A stretch of 64,000 nt of DNA, from assembly GCF_001426585.1 (NCBI RefSeq), contig NZ_LMEI01000009.1, positions 258,694 through 322,693 on the forward strand, given 5' to 3'. Below, piece by piece: positions 53,635 through 62,575 of the stretch (the stretch's first letter is position 1; each line of letters begins with the position of its first letter). A model generated the notes under the pieces. It saw nothing but the letters and a program-made list of their open reading frames with translations. It was not told the DNA's origin and searched no databases. The position numbers were made by a program, and so were the translations under genes. The stretch comes from Streptomyces sp. Root431. GTDB taxonomy: Bacteria > Actinomycetota > Actinomycetes > Streptomycetales > Streptomycetaceae.

Positions 53635-54972
53635 GTGAAGGAAATCCTGGCCGCGATCCAGTCGAAGGACGCCACGTCCGCCGACTTCGCGAACATCCCG
53701 CTCCCCGAGTCGTACCGGGGCATCACCGTCCACAAGGACGAGGCCGAGATGTTCGCCGGGCTCGCCAGCCGCGACAAGGACCCGCGCAAATCGCTGCACC
53801 TCGACGACGTGCCCCTGCCCGAGCTCGGCCCGGGCGAGGCCCTGGTCGCCGTGATGGCCTCCTCGGTCAACTACAACTCGGTCTGGACCTCGATCTTCGA
53901 GCCGGTGTCGACCTTCGGCTTCCTGGAGCGCTACGGCCGCCTCAGCGACCTCAGCAAGCGCCACGACCTGCCGTACCACGTCATCGGCTCCGACCTCGCG
54001 GGCGTCGTGCTGCGCACCGGCCCCGGCGTCAACAGCTGGAAGCCCGGCGACGAGGTCGTCGCGCACTGCCTCTCGGTCGAGCTGGAGTCCTCCGACGGCC
54101 ACAACGACACGATGCTCGACCCGGAGCAGCGCATCTGGGGCTTCGAGACCAACTTCGGCGGCTTGGCCGAGATCGCCCTCGTCAAGTCGAACCAGCTGAT
54201 GCCGAAGCCCGGCCACCTCAGCTGGGAGGAGGCGGCCTCCCCGGGTCTCGTCAACTCCACCGCGTACCGCCAGCTGGTCTCCCGCAACGGCGCCGGCATG
54301 AAGCAGGGCGACAACGTCCTCATCTGGGGCGCGAGCGGCGGCCTCGGCTCGTACGCCACGCAGTTCGCCCTCGCCGGCGGCGCCAACCCGATCTGTGTCG
54401 TCTCCTCCCCGGAGAAGGCCGACATCTGCCGCGCGATGGGCGCCGACGCGGTCATCGACCGCAACGCCGAGGGCTACAAGTTCTGGAAGGACGAGAACAC
54501 CCAGGACCCGCGCGAGTGGAAGCGCTTCGGCTCCAAGATCCGTGAGCTGACCGGCGGCGAGGACATCGACATCGTCTTCGAGCACCCGGGCCGCGAGACC
54601 TTCGGCGCCTCCGTGTACGTCACCCGCAAGGGCGGCACCATCACCACCTGCGCCTCCACCTCGGGCTACATGCACGAGTACGACAACCGCTACCTGTGGA
54701 TGTCGCTCAAGCGGATCATCGGCTCGCACTTCGCCAACTACCGCGAGGCCTGGGAAGCGAACCGCCTGATCGCCAAGGGCAAGATCCACCCCACCCTGTC
54801 GAAGGTCTACTCCCTGGAGGAGACCGGCCAGGCCGCCTACGACGTCCACCGCAACCTGCACCAGGGCAAGGTCGGCGTCCTCGCGCTCGCGCCGCAGGAG
54901 GGCCTGGGCGTCAGCAACCCCGAGCTGCGCGAGAAGCACATCGACGCCATCAACCGCTTCCGCAACATCTGA
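53635..54972 (+). CDS. ccr: crotonyl-CoA carboxylase/reductase
   Basis: The 445-residue NADPH-dependent enzyme reductively carboxylates crotonyl-CoA to (2S)-ethylmalonyl-CoA, the key step of the ethylmalonyl-CoA pathway and a source of extender units. It is a zinc-free MDR-fold protein: VMASSVNYNSVWTSIFEPVS, GSDLAGVVLRTG, the nucleotide motif WGASGGLGSYATQFA, and CO2-pocket candidates NFGGLAE and FEHPGRETFG. The GTG start follows GGAGGCAACCC. Confidence 0.93.
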   Translation: MKEILAAIQSKDATSADFANIPLPESYRGITVHKDEAEMFAGLASRDKDPRKSLHLDDVPLPELGPGEALVAVMASSVNYNSVWTSIFEPVSTFGFLERYGRLSDLSKRHDLPYHVIGSDLAGVVLRTGPGVNSWKPGDEVVAHCLSVELESSDGHNDTMLDPEQRIWGFETNFGGLAEIALVKSNQLMPKPGHLSWEEAASPGLVNSTAYRQLVSRNGAGMKQGDNVLIWGASGGLGSYATQFALAGGANPICVVSSPEKADICRAMGADAVIDRNAEGYKFWKDENTQDPREWKRFGSKIRELTGGEDIDIVFEHPGRETFGASVYVTRKGGTITTCASTSGYMHEYDNRYLWMSLKRIIGSHFANYREAWEANRLIAKGKIHPTLSKVYSLEETGQAAYDVHRNLHQGKVGVLALAPQEGLGVSNPELREKHIDAINRFRNI

Positions 54973-54986
54973 CACCGGGACCATAG

Positions 54987-57023
54987 ATGACTGAGCGCCA
55001 GAAGGACCGGCCGTGGCTCATGCGGACCTACGCCGGTCACTCGACCGCCGAGGCGTCCAACGAGCTGTACCGGCGCAACCTCGCCAAGGGTCAGACCGGC
55101 CTCTCGGTCGCGTTCGACCTGCCGACGCAGACGGGCTACGACCCCGACCACATCCTCGCCCGCGGCGAGGTCGGCCGGGTCGGCGTCCCCGTCTCGCACC
55201 TCGGCGACATGCGACGGCTGTTCCAGGACATCCCGCTGGAGCAGATGAACACCTCGATGACCATCAACGCCACGGCGATGTGGCTCCTGGCGCTCTACCA
55301 GGTGGCCGCCGAGGAGCAGGGTGCGGACATCACCCAGCTCCAGGGCACCACCCAGAACGACATCGTGAAGGAGTACCTGTCGCGCGGGACGCACGTCTTC
55401 CCGCCCGGCCCCTCCCTCCGCCTCACGACGGACATGATCGCGTACACGGTCAACAACATCCCGAAGTGGAACCCGATCAACATCTGCAGCTACCACCTGC
55501 AGGAGGCGGGGGCCACTCCGGTCCAGGAGATCTCGTACGCGATGGCCACCGCGATCGCGGTGCTCGACTCGGTGCGCGACTCCGGGCAGGTCCCGGAGGA
55601 CCGCTTCGGCGAGGTCGTCGCCCGCATCTCCTTCTTCGTGAACGCGGGCGTCCGCTTCATCGAGGAGATGTGCAAGATGCGCGCGTTCGGCCGCATCTGG
55701 GACAAGATCACCCGTGAGCGGTACGGCATCGAGAACGAGAAGCAGCGCCGGTTCCGCTACGGCGTGCAGGTCAACTCGCTCGGCCTGACCGAGGCCCAGC
55801 CGGAGAACAACGTCCAGCGGATCGTCCTGGAGATGCTGGCCGTCACGCTCTCCAAGGACGCCCGCGCCCGGGCCGTGCAGCTCCCCGCCTGGAACGAGGC
55901 GCTCGGTCTGCCCCGGCCCTGGGACCAGCAGTGGTCGCTCCGCATCCAGCAGGTGCTCGCCCACGAGTCCGACCTGCTGGAGTACGAGGACATCTTCGCC
56001 GGCTCGCACGTCATCGAGGCCAAGGTCGCCTCGCTCGTCGAGGAGTGCCTGGCCGAGATCGACCGGATCCAGGAGATGGGCGGCGCGATGGCCGCCGTCG
56101 AGTCCGGCTACCTCAAGTCGCAGCTCGTCTCCTCGCACGCCGAGCGGCGCGCCCGGATCGAGGCCGGCGACGAGAAGATCATCGGCGTCAACATCTTCCA
56201 GTCGACGGAGGAGAACCCCCTCACCGCCGACCTCGACACCGCGATCATGACCGTCGACCCGGCGGTCGAGGCGCGGGTGGTCGGTTCGCTGAAGACCTGG
56301 CGGGACAACCGCTACCAGCCGCCGTTCAACCACCCGCGCCCCTGCAAGGCCCTCGAACGCCTCAAGGAGGCCGCCAAGGGCACCGGGAACCTCATGGAGG
56401 CCACCCTCGAGTGCGCCCGCGCCGGGGTCACGACCGGTGAGTGGACCGGGGCCCTGCGCGAGGTCTTCGGCGAGTTCCGGGCGCCCACGGGCGTCTCCTC
56501 CGCCCCGGTCGCCGTGACGGCCGAGGAGGGCACGCCGCTGGCCGTCGTACGGGACAAGGTGGCGCGCACCGCCGAGGAGCTGGGCGCCGGGCGGCTGCGG
56601 CTGCTCGTCGGCAAGCCGGGCCTCGACGGGCACTCCAACGGGGCCGAGCAGATCGCCGTCCGCGCGCGTGACGCCGGTTTCGAGGTGGTCTACCAGGGCA
56701 TCCGGCTGACCCCGGAGCAGATCGTCAACGCGGCCCTCGCCGAGGACGTGCACTGCGTGGGCCTGTCGATCCTCTCCGGCTCCCACGCCGAGCTGGTCCC
56801 GGACGTCCTCGACCGCCTCCGCGAGGCGGGCGCGACCGATGTGCCGGTCATCGTCGGCGGGATCATCCCGAACGCCGACGCCGCAGACCTGAAGCGCGCG
56901 GGTGTGGCCGCCGTCTTCACACCGAAGGACTTCGGTATCACGGAGATCATCGGCCGTATCGTCGACGAGATCCGGAAAGCTCACAAGCTCAGCCCCCTGG
57001 AAAGTTCGGAGGTCCCCGCATGA
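54987..57023 (+). CDS. ecm: ethylmalonyl-CoA mutase, B12-dependent
   Basis: The 678-residue enzyme rearranges (2R)-ethylmalonyl-CoA to methylsuccinyl-CoA. The TIM-barrel part has RPWLMRTYAGHSTAEASNEL, GLSVAFDLPTQTGYD and LEQMNTSMTINATAMW; the C-terminal B12 domain has KPGLDGHSNGAEQIA (DxHxxG cobalt-binding His), GLSILSGSH and GGIIPNADA. The DGHSNG variant and the short length relative to methylmalonyl-CoA mutase favour Ecm (MeaA). It starts 14 bases after ccr, and its end overlaps the next gene by four bases. Confidence 0.92.
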   Translation: MTERQKDRPWLMRTYAGHSTAEASNELYRRNLAKGQTGLSVAFDLPTQTGYDPDHILARGEVGRVGVPVSHLGDMRRLFQDIPLEQMNTSMTINATAMWLLALYQVAAEEQGADITQLQGTTQNDIVKEYLSRGTHVFPPGPSLRLTTDMIAYTVNNIPKWNPINICSYHLQEAGATPVQEISYAMATAIAVLDSVRDSGQVPEDRFGEVVARISFFVNAGVRFIEEMCKMRAFGRIWDKITRERYGIENEKQRRFRYGVQVNSLGLTEAQPENNVQRIVLEMLAVTLSKDARARAVQLPAWNEALGLPRPWDQQWSLRIQQVLAHESDLLEYEDIFAGSHVIEAKVASLVEECLAEIDRIQEMGGAMAAVESGYLKSQLVSSHAERRARIEAGDEKIIGVNIFQSTEENPLTADLDTAIMTVDPAVEARVVGSLKTWRDNRYQPPFNHPRPCKALERLKEAAKGTGNLMEATLECARAGVTTGEWTGALREVFGEFRAPTGVSSAPVAVTAEEGTPLAVVRDKVARTAEELGAGRLRLLVGKPGLDGHSNGAEQIAVRARDAGFEVVYQGIRLTPEQIVNAALAEDVHCVGLSILSGSHAELVPDVLDRLREAGATDVPVIVGGIIPNADAADLKRAGVAAVFTPKDFGITEIIGRIVDEIRKAHKLSPLESSEVPA

Positions 57024-57985
57024 CCAGCCCCGTGAACCGTCTGCGTCCGCGCCGCTCCTGCCTCGCCGTCCCCGGTTCCAACCCGCGCTTCCTGGAGAAG
57101 GCCCAGGGCCTCGCCGCGGACCAGGTCTTCCTCGACCTGGAGGACGCGTGCGCGCCGCTGGCCAAGCCCGAGGCGCGGCACACCATCGTGAAGTTCCTCA
57201 ACGAGGGCGACTGGACCGGCAAGACCCGGGTCGTGCGCGTCAACGACTGGACGACCCACTGGACGTACCGCGACGTCGTCACGGTCGTCGAGGGCGCCGG
57301 CCAGAACCTCGACTGCATCATGCTGCCGAAGGTCCAGGACGCCCAGCAGATCGTGGCGCTCGACCTGCTGCTCACGCAGATCGAGAAGACGATGGGCTTC
57401 GAGGTCGGCAAGATCGGCATCGAGGCGCAGATCGAGAACGCCCAGGGCCTCGTCAACGTCAACGCGATCGCGCAGGCCTCCCAGCGCGTCGAGACGATCA
57501 TCTTCGGCCCGGCCGACTTCATGGCCTCGATCAACATGAAGTCGCTGGTCGTGGGCGAGCAGCCGCCGGGCTACCCGGCCGACGCCTACCACCACATCCT
57601 GATGAGCATCCTGATGGCCGCCCGCGCCAACAACCTCCAGGCGATCGACGGCCCCTACCTCCAGATCCGCAACCCGGAGGGCTACAAGGCCGTCGCGCAG
57701 CGCGCCGCCGCCCTGGGCTTCGACGGCAAGTGGGTGCTGCACCCGGACCAGGTCGCCGCCGCGAACGAGATCTTCTCGCCCGCGCAGGAGGACTTCGACC
57801 ACGCCGAGCTCATCCTCGACGCGTACGACTACTACACGTCCGAGGCCGGCGGGAAGAAGGGCTCCGCGATGCTCGGCGACGAGATGATCGACGAGGCCTC
57901 CCGCAAGATGGCCCTGGTCATCTCCGGCAAGGGCCGCGCCGCCGGCATGCAGCGCACCAGCAAGTTCGAGATCCCGGAGGCCTGA
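57020..57985 (+). CDS. CoA-ester lyase (malyl/beta-methylmalyl-CoA lyase)
   Basis: The 321-residue HpcH/HpaI-type enzyme cleaves beta-methylmalyl-CoA to glyoxylate and propionyl-CoA in this pathway. RSCLAVPGSNPRFLEKAQGL, VFLDLEDACAPLAK, IEAQIENAQGL (Glu metal ligand) and FGPADFMASI (Asp metal ligand) are the Mg-binding CitE-like motifs. The ATG overlaps the ecm stop (ATGA). Distinguishing malyl-CoA lyase from a malyl-CoA thioesterase is not possible from sequence alone. Confidence 0.88.
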   Translation: MTSPVNRLRPRRSCLAVPGSNPRFLEKAQGLAADQVFLDLEDACAPLAKPEARHTIVKFLNEGDWTGKTRVVRVNDWTTHWTYRDVVTVVEGAGQNLDCIMLPKVQDAQQIVALDLLLTQIEKTMGFEVGKIGIEAQIENAQGLVNVNAIAQASQRVETIIFGPADFMASINMKSLVVGEQPPGYPADAYHHILMSILMAARANNLQAIDGPYLQIRNPEGYKAVAQRAAALGFDGKWVLHPDQVAAANEIFSPAQEDFDHAELILDAYDYYTSEAGGKKGSAMLGDEMIDEASRKMALVISGKGRAAGMQRTSKFEIPEA

Positions 57986-57990
57986 GAGCG

Positions 57991-58515
57991 ATGCAGTTCG
58001 GCCGTACCTATGAAGAGTTCGAAGTCGGTGCCGTCTACAAGCACTGGCCCGGAAAGACGGTCACCGAGTACGACGACCATCTCTTCTGTCTGCTCACGAT
58101 GAACCACCATCCGCTGCACATGGATGTGAATTACGCCGAGAACACGACGGACTTCGGCAAGAACGTCGTCGTCGGCAATTACATCTACTCGCTGCTGCTC
58201 GGCATGTCCGTGCCGGACGTCTCCGGCAAGGCCATCGCCAACCTGGAGATCGAGTCGCTGCGGCACGTGGCGCCGACCTTCCACGGCGACACGATCTACG
58301 GCGAGACGACGGTCCTCGACAAGACCCCGTCGAGGTCGAAGAACGACCGCGGCATCGTCTACGTCGAGACCAAGGGCTACAAGCAGGACGGCACCCTCGT
58401 GTGCGTCTTCCGCCGCAAGGTCATGGTGCCCACCGAGACCTACATCAAGGAGCGCGGCGGCGAGCAGCCCGGCCGCCCCGAGCTGATCGAGCCCGCCAAG
58501 AAGACGGAGAAGTAG
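57991..58515 (+). CDS. mesaconyl-C1-CoA hydratase-type MaoC dehydratase
   Basis: The 174-residue hot-dog protein has RTYEEFEVGAVYKHWPGKTV, TMNHHPLHMDVNYAENT (the D-x5-H hydratase signature region), VVGNYIYSLLLGMSVPDVSG and LRHVAPTFHGDTIYGETTV. It should interconvert mesaconyl-CoA and beta-methylmalyl-CoA. It is shorter than the proteobacterial two-domain Mch, as is usual in Streptomyces (memory). Five bases separate it from the lyase. Confidence 0.87.
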   Translation: MQFGRTYEEFEVGAVYKHWPGKTVTEYDDHLFCLLTMNHHPLHMDVNYAENTTDFGKNVVVGNYIYSLLLGMSVPDVSGKAIANLEIESLRHVAPTFHGDTIYGETTVLDKTPSRSKNDRGIVYVETKGYKQDGTLVCVFRRKVMVPTETYIKERGGEQPGRPELIEPAKKTEK

Positions 58516-58517
58516 CC

Positions 58518-59723
58518 ATGGCCCGACTCGCCCAGACCGCCGGGCTCACGGACGTCCAGCAGGAGATCCTCAAGACCGTCCGGGAGTTCGTCGACAAGGA
58601 GATCATCCCGGTCGCCACCGAGCTGGAGCACCGCGACGAGTACCCCCAGCAGATCGTCGACGGGCTCAAGGAGCTCGGCCTGTTCGGTCTGATGATCCCC
58701 GAGGAGTACGGGGGCCTGGGCGAGTCGCTGCTCACGTACGCGCTGTGCGTGGAGGAGATCGCCCGCGGCTGGATGTCGGTCTCCGGCATCATCAACACGC
58801 ACTTCATCGTCGCGTACATGCTGAAGCAGCACGGCACGCAGGAGCAGAAGGACTACTTCCTTCCGCGGATGGCGGCCGGCGAGACGCGTGGCGCGTTCTC
58901 GATGTCGGAGCCGGGCCTCGGCTCGGACGTGTCGGCCATCACCTCGAAGGCGGTGAAGGACGGCGACGAGTACGTCCTCAACGGCCAGAAGATGTGGCTG
59001 ACGAACGGCGGAACGTCAACGCTGGTCGCCGTTCTCGTCCGAAGTGACGAAGGACACCCGGAGGGCACCGCCCCCCACAAGTCGATGACGACCTTCCTCG
59101 TCGAGAAGGAGCCGGGCTTCGGAGAGGTCCGTCCGGGCCTCACCATTCCGGGCAAGATCGACAAGATGGGTTACAAGGGCGTCGACACGACCGAACTCAT
59201 CATGGACGGACTGCGCATTCCGGCCAATCGGGTGCTCGGCGGCACCACGGGCCGAGGGTTTTACCAAATGATGGACGGCGTCGAGGTCGGCCGCGTCAAC
59301 GTGGCGGCCCGTGGTTGCGGCGTCGCGCAGCGTGCTTTCGAACTGGGTGTCTCTTATGCCCAGCAACGTCACACTTTCGGCAAGGCGATCGCGGAACACC
59401 AGGCGATTCAGTTCAAGCTTGCCGAGATGGCTACCAAGGTCGAGGCTGCTCATGCCATGATGGTGAACGCAGCACGCAAAAAGGACTCCGGGGAACGAAA
59501 CGACCTCGAAGCAGGGATGGCGAAGTACCTCGCCTCCGAATACTGCAAGGAGGTCGTGGAGGATGCCTTCCGCATTCACGGCGGCTACGGGTTCTCGAAG
59601 GAGTACGAGATCGAGCGTCTCTACCGCGAGGCGCCGATGCTGCTCATCGGTGAAGGTACCGCCGAGATCCAGAAAATGATCATTGGTCGTCGGCTGCTCG
59701 AGGAGTACCGATTCCAGGGTTGA
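58518..59723 (+). CDS. methylsuccinyl-CoA dehydrogenase-type acyl-CoA dehydrogenase
   Basis: The 401-residue flavoenzyme oxidises methylsuccinyl-CoA to mesaconyl-CoA here. GLFGLMIPEEYGGLGESLLT, FSMSEPGLGSDVSAI (substrate/FAD loop), WLTNGG, RVNVAARGCGVAQRAFELGV in part, and IHGGYGFSKEYEIERLYREA with LLIGEGTAEIQKMIIGR match acyl-CoA dehydrogenases; YREAP carries the catalytic Glu candidate. The ATG lies two bases after mch. Codons beyond about 59230 use more A and T at third positions than the preceding genes. Confidence 0.9.
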   Translation: MARLAQTAGLTDVQQEILKTVREFVDKEIIPVATELEHRDEYPQQIVDGLKELGLFGLMIPEEYGGLGESLLTYALCVEEIARGWMSVSGIINTHFIVAYMLKQHGTQEQKDYFLPRMAAGETRGAFSMSEPGLGSDVSAITSKAVKDGDEYVLNGQKMWLTNGGTSTLVAVLVRSDEGHPEGTAPHKSMTTFLVEKEPGFGEVRPGLTIPGKIDKMGYKGVDTTELIMDGLRIPANRVLGGTTGRGFYQMMDGVEVGRVNVAARGCGVAQRAFELGVSYAQQRHTFGKAIAEHQAIQFKLAEMATKVEAAHAMMVNAARKKDSGERNDLEAGMAKYLASEYCKEVVEDAFRIHGGYGFSKEYEIERLYREAPMLLIGEGTAEIQKMIIGRRLLEEYRFQG

Positions 59724-59802
59724 TTGTCGCGTTTGAGTCGGTTCGGCCGCGAAGAAGATCACACCCTGTGTTCGTCTTCCGGCCGTCGACTCGGTTCCTG
59801 GC

Positions 59803-59833
59803 TTGCCCAGTTGCGCCCCGCAACCGATAGCAT
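59803..59833 (+). promoter_or_regulatory. candidate psd promoter with internal GTTGCG-CCC-CGCAAC dyad
   Basis: TTGCCC (59803-59808) and TAGCAT (59828-59833) fit -35 and -10 boxes with a 19-base spacer. The perfect dyad GTTGCG-CCC-CGCAAC fills the spacer, the right place for a repressor. The 170-base mcd-psd gap otherwise holds no gene. Confidence 0.4.
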
Positions 59834-59892
59834 CGCCGGAAAGCCGCCGTCCCCCGTTGCCAGTGCGGCATCATCCGCTACGAAGGTCATCC

Positions 59893-60549
59893 ATGCCCCA
59901 CAGCCAAACCTCTGCACACCGCGACAGCCTCTCCGGCGTACGCCTCGCGCGCGGAGCATCGCCGTGGCTTCTGCCGACCGTCGCCACCGCGGCGCTCAGC
60001 CTCTTGCGCGCGCGCAAGTCGAAGCGTGCCGCGGCCATCGCCGTGCCGACCACCGCTCTCGCGGCCGGCATGCTGTGGTTCTTCCGCGATCCCGAGCGAG
60101 AGATCGCTCAGGGCCGGGTCATCTCCCCCGCCGACGGTGTGGTGCAGAGCATCATGCCGTGGAAGGACGGGCGCACCCGGGTCGCCATCTTCATGAGCCC
60201 GCTGAACGTCCACGTCAACCGCGCGCCGCTGGCCGGCACGGTGACGTCCGTGGAGCACATCCCCGGCGGGTTCGTCCCGGCGTTCAACAAGGAGAGCGAG
60301 AACAACGAGCGCGTTGTCTGGCACTTCGACACCGAGCTCGGCGACATCGAGATGGTGCAGATCGCGGGTGCCGTCGCACGACGCATCGTGCCGTACATCC
60401 CGCAGGGGACGAAGGTCGAGCAGGGTGACCGGATCGGCCTGATCCGCTTCGGCTCGCGGGTCGACATCTACCTCCCGGAGGGTGTCGAGGTCGCCGTCGA
60501 GGTCGGCCAGGCCACGACCGCGGGGGTGACTCGCATTGACCGTGATTGA
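59893..60549 (+). CDS. psd: phosphatidylserine decarboxylase
   Basis: The 218-residue Psd-A-type membrane-associated enzyme converts phosphatidylserine to phosphatidylethanolamine. FFRDPERE, SPADGVVQSI, FMSPLNVHVNRAPLAG and IRFGSRVDIYLP are family motifs; self-cleavage between Gly and Ser of FGSR would give the pyruvoyl cofactor. A hydrophobic segment near residues 45-60 suits membrane association. AAGG lies at proper distance from the ATG. Its end overlaps pssA. Confidence 0.92.
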   Translation: MPHSQTSAHRDSLSGVRLARGASPWLLPTVATAALSLLRARKSKRAAAIAVPTTALAAGMLWFFRDPEREIAQGRVISPADGVVQSIMPWKDGRTRVAIFMSPLNVHVNRAPLAGTVTSVEHIPGGFVPAFNKESENNERVVWHFDTELGDIEMVQIAGAVARRIVPYIPQGTKVEQGDRIGLIRFGSRVDIYLPEGVEVAVEVGQATTAGVTRIDRD

Positions 60550-61414
60550 TCCCGACACACGGGCTGCCGAATGGGCTGCCGACGCCGAGGCGGAGGCGGC
60601 CGAAGAGGCCGAGGAGATGCCGCTGTCGTTGAGGCTGTCCATAGCGGACGCCCTCACGCTCGGTAACGCCACGTGCGGCTTCATGGCGGTCTACTTCACG
60701 ACGACCGGCATCCTGATCCCGCACCTCACCGGCAGCACCGAGACCGGCATGGCGCGCAACAGCGCCGCCACCGCGGTGATCCTGATGCTGTGCGCGGCGA
60801 TCTTCGACCTCTTCGACGGCATCGTGGCGCGCAAGCTCCGCAGCTCGCCGATGGGCGCCGAGCTCGACAACCTCTCGGACCTGATCAGCTTCGGTCTGGC
60901 CCCGGCCTACTTCGTGCTCGTGTACGGCATGGTCGCGGTCCCGGACGGCGCTCAGCAGAAGGTCTCGGCGGTGGCCGCGGTCGCGGTGCTCCTCGCGGTC
61001 GTGCTGCGCCTGGCGAGATTCTCGTGCGTGACGATGAAGGACGGCATGTTCCAGGGCATGCCGAGCCCCTTCGGCGCGCTCACGGTCGTCTCGATCGTGC
61101 TGCTCGAGCTGCCGTTCGTCCCGACGCTCCTCGCGATCATCGGGGTGGCCTGGCTGATGGTGAGCCGGGTCGAGTACCCCAAGCCGCGGGGTGTCCTCGC
61201 GGTGGCGATGCTCGCCTGGATCGTGGGCGCGATGGGCATGCTGGCGGCCTGGGCGTTCGACGCCCCGGGCGGCGCCTTCCTGCTCCAGACCGGCTGCGCG
61301 CTCCAGGTGGTGATGGGCGCCGTGATCCCCCTCTTCGCGACGGCCCGCCGCGTGAACACGTTCCGCGGCAACCGCCGGGAGAACCGCGAGGCTCGCGCCG
61401 CGCAGCTGCGGTAG
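60536..61414 (+). CDS. pssA: CDP-diacylglycerol--serine O-phosphatidyltransferase
   Basis: The 292-residue membrane enzyme makes phosphatidylserine from CDP-diacylglycerol and serine, the substrate for Psd. FDGIVARKLRSSPMGAELDN followed by LSD is the CDP-alcohol phosphotransferase motif with its Asp and Gly set. About seven membrane helices follow an acidic 30-residue N-terminus. TTG is chosen because GGGGGTGA lies six bases up; GTG six bases downstream is the alternative. It overlaps psd by 14 bases. Confidence 0.9.
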   Translation: MTVIDPDTRAAEWAADAEAEAAEEAEEMPLSLRLSIADALTLGNATCGFMAVYFTTTGILIPHLTGSTETGMARNSAATAVILMLCAAIFDLFDGIVARKLRSSPMGAELDNLSDLISFGLAPAYFVLVYGMVAVPDGAQQKVSAVAAVAVLLAVVLRLARFSCVTMKDGMFQGMPSPFGALTVVSIVLLELPFVPTLLAIIGVAWLMVSRVEYPKPRGVLAVAMLAWIVGAMGMLAAWAFDAPGGAFLLQTGCALQVVMGAVIPLFATARRVNTFRGNRRENREARAAQLR

Positions 61415-61435
61415 CGGATCGAGAAGTGGTACGTG

Positions 61436-61472
61436 AAGGGCCCCGGGAGGCGATGAGCCTCCCGGGGCCCTT
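61436..61472. terminator. 16-bp stem terminator after pssA
   Basis: AAGGGCCCCGGGAGGC and GCCTCCCGGGGCCCTT pair perfectly around GATGA, 22 bases after the pssA stop and followed by TCG. It is 43 bases from the end of the convergent double-GNAT gene and can serve both. Confidence 0.9.
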
Positions 61473-61514
61473 TCGTGTGCCCGGAGCGCTTGTCAGTTGC
61501 CTTTGCGCCCGCGC

Positions 61515-62516
61515 TCAGCCGAGGCGCTTGTAGTACAGGGTCGTGGCGAGGAGCTTGCCGGCCGGGTCGGCGGCGAAGTCCGGAATCGTGCCCGCGGCCG
61601 TCCAGCCCGCTCCCCGGTAGAGGCGCTCGGCCGGGCTGCCGGTCTGGGTGTCCAGGACCAGCAGGCGGAGGCCGGTGGCGGCGGCGTGGGCCTCGGCGGT
61701 GGCGAGCAGCCGGCGGCCGAGGCCGCGGCCCCGGGCGGTGCCGCGCACGAGCAGCCGGGCGATCTCGCCGCGGTGGCGGCCGTTGTCCGTGCCCGTACGG
61801 ACGAGGGTGACGACGCCGCTGAGGCTCCCGTCCGGGGCGTGGGCGGCCCAGACGTCCCGTACGCCCGCGGCGGCCTCCTCCGCGACGCCGGACCACCAGG
61901 CGGCCGCCCTGGCCGTCTCCAGGGGCGCCAGGAAGCCCACAGAGGCCCCGCCGCCGACGGCGTCCACGAGGAGCTCGGCGAGGCCGGCGGGGGCGTGGGT
62001 CCGTACGGCCTCGGGGGACAGCTTCTCGATGACGTCGAGCGGCTTCTCCAGGCAGAGGAGGTCCGGTCGCTTGTCCCAGGGGTCGACGGTCGCGAAGCCG
62101 AGGCTCCGGTAGAGGGCGAGCGGCTCCGCGCGCCAGGCCCAGACCGTGAGGCGTACGGCCGGTGCTCCCGCGGCGGCGGCCCGGTGCAGGGCCTCGGTCA
62201 TGAGGGCCTTCGCGAGGCCCTTGCGCCGGGCCTCGGGCGCGACCCAGAGCCGCTTGATCTCGGGCGCGCGGCCCTCGCGGGGCGCCTTGAGGACGACGCA
62301 GCCCGACGGGGCGTCGTCCCCGGGCGCGGTGACGAGCAGAACGGTGTCGGCGGCGAAGGCGGCGGCCGGGTCCTCGGCCTCTCCCCGGTATACGGCCGGG
62401 AGCTCGGCGACCGTCTCGACGGCGGTGCCCTTCTCGGCCTGGTTGACCAGGTGGTAGGCGGCCAGCAGGTCACGGAGGCGTGGGTGGGAGCGGTTCTCCT
62501 CGATGCGTGCAGTCAT
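61515..62516 (-). CDS. tandem double GNAT acetyltransferase
   Basis: The 333-residue protein has two GNAT units. The first is near residues 25-165 (LWVAPEARRKGLAKALMTEA, YRSLGFATVDPW), the second near 190-333 (LLVRGTARGRGLGRRLLATA, LYRGAGWTAAGTIP). Both keep the RxxGLxxxL-type acetyl-CoA loop, so both could bind cofactor. The acceptors are unknown; two-domain GNATs are common in Streptomyces. The start is at MTARIEEN; an in-frame GTG lies 15 bases up. Confidence 0.86.
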   Translation of the reverse strand: MTARIEENRSHPRLRDLLAAYHLVNQAEKGTAVETVAELPAVYRGEAEDPAAAFAADTVLLVTAPGDDAPSGCVVLKAPREGRAPEIKRLWVAPEARRKGLAKALMTEALHRAAAAGAPAVRLTVWAWRAEPLALYRSLGFATVDPWDKRPDLLCLEKPLDVIEKLSPEAVRTHAPAGLAELLVDAVGGGASVGFLAPLETARAAAWWSGVAEEAAAGVRDVWAAHAPDGSLSGVVTLVRTGTDNGRHRGEIARLLVRGTARGRGLGRRLLATAEAHAAATGLRLLVLDTQTGSPAERLYRGAGWTAAGTIPDFAADPAGKLLATTLYYKRLG

Positions 62517-62575
62517 GGGCCAGAGCTTCACACCGGCATGTTTCGGGCAGGTGAAGATCGTTTACGCTGGGGCCC

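Noticed and set aside
54987-57023. Methylmalonyl-CoA mutase large subunit
   Set aside because: Length, the DGHSNG motif and location in the ccr cluster favour ethylmalonyl-CoA mutase.
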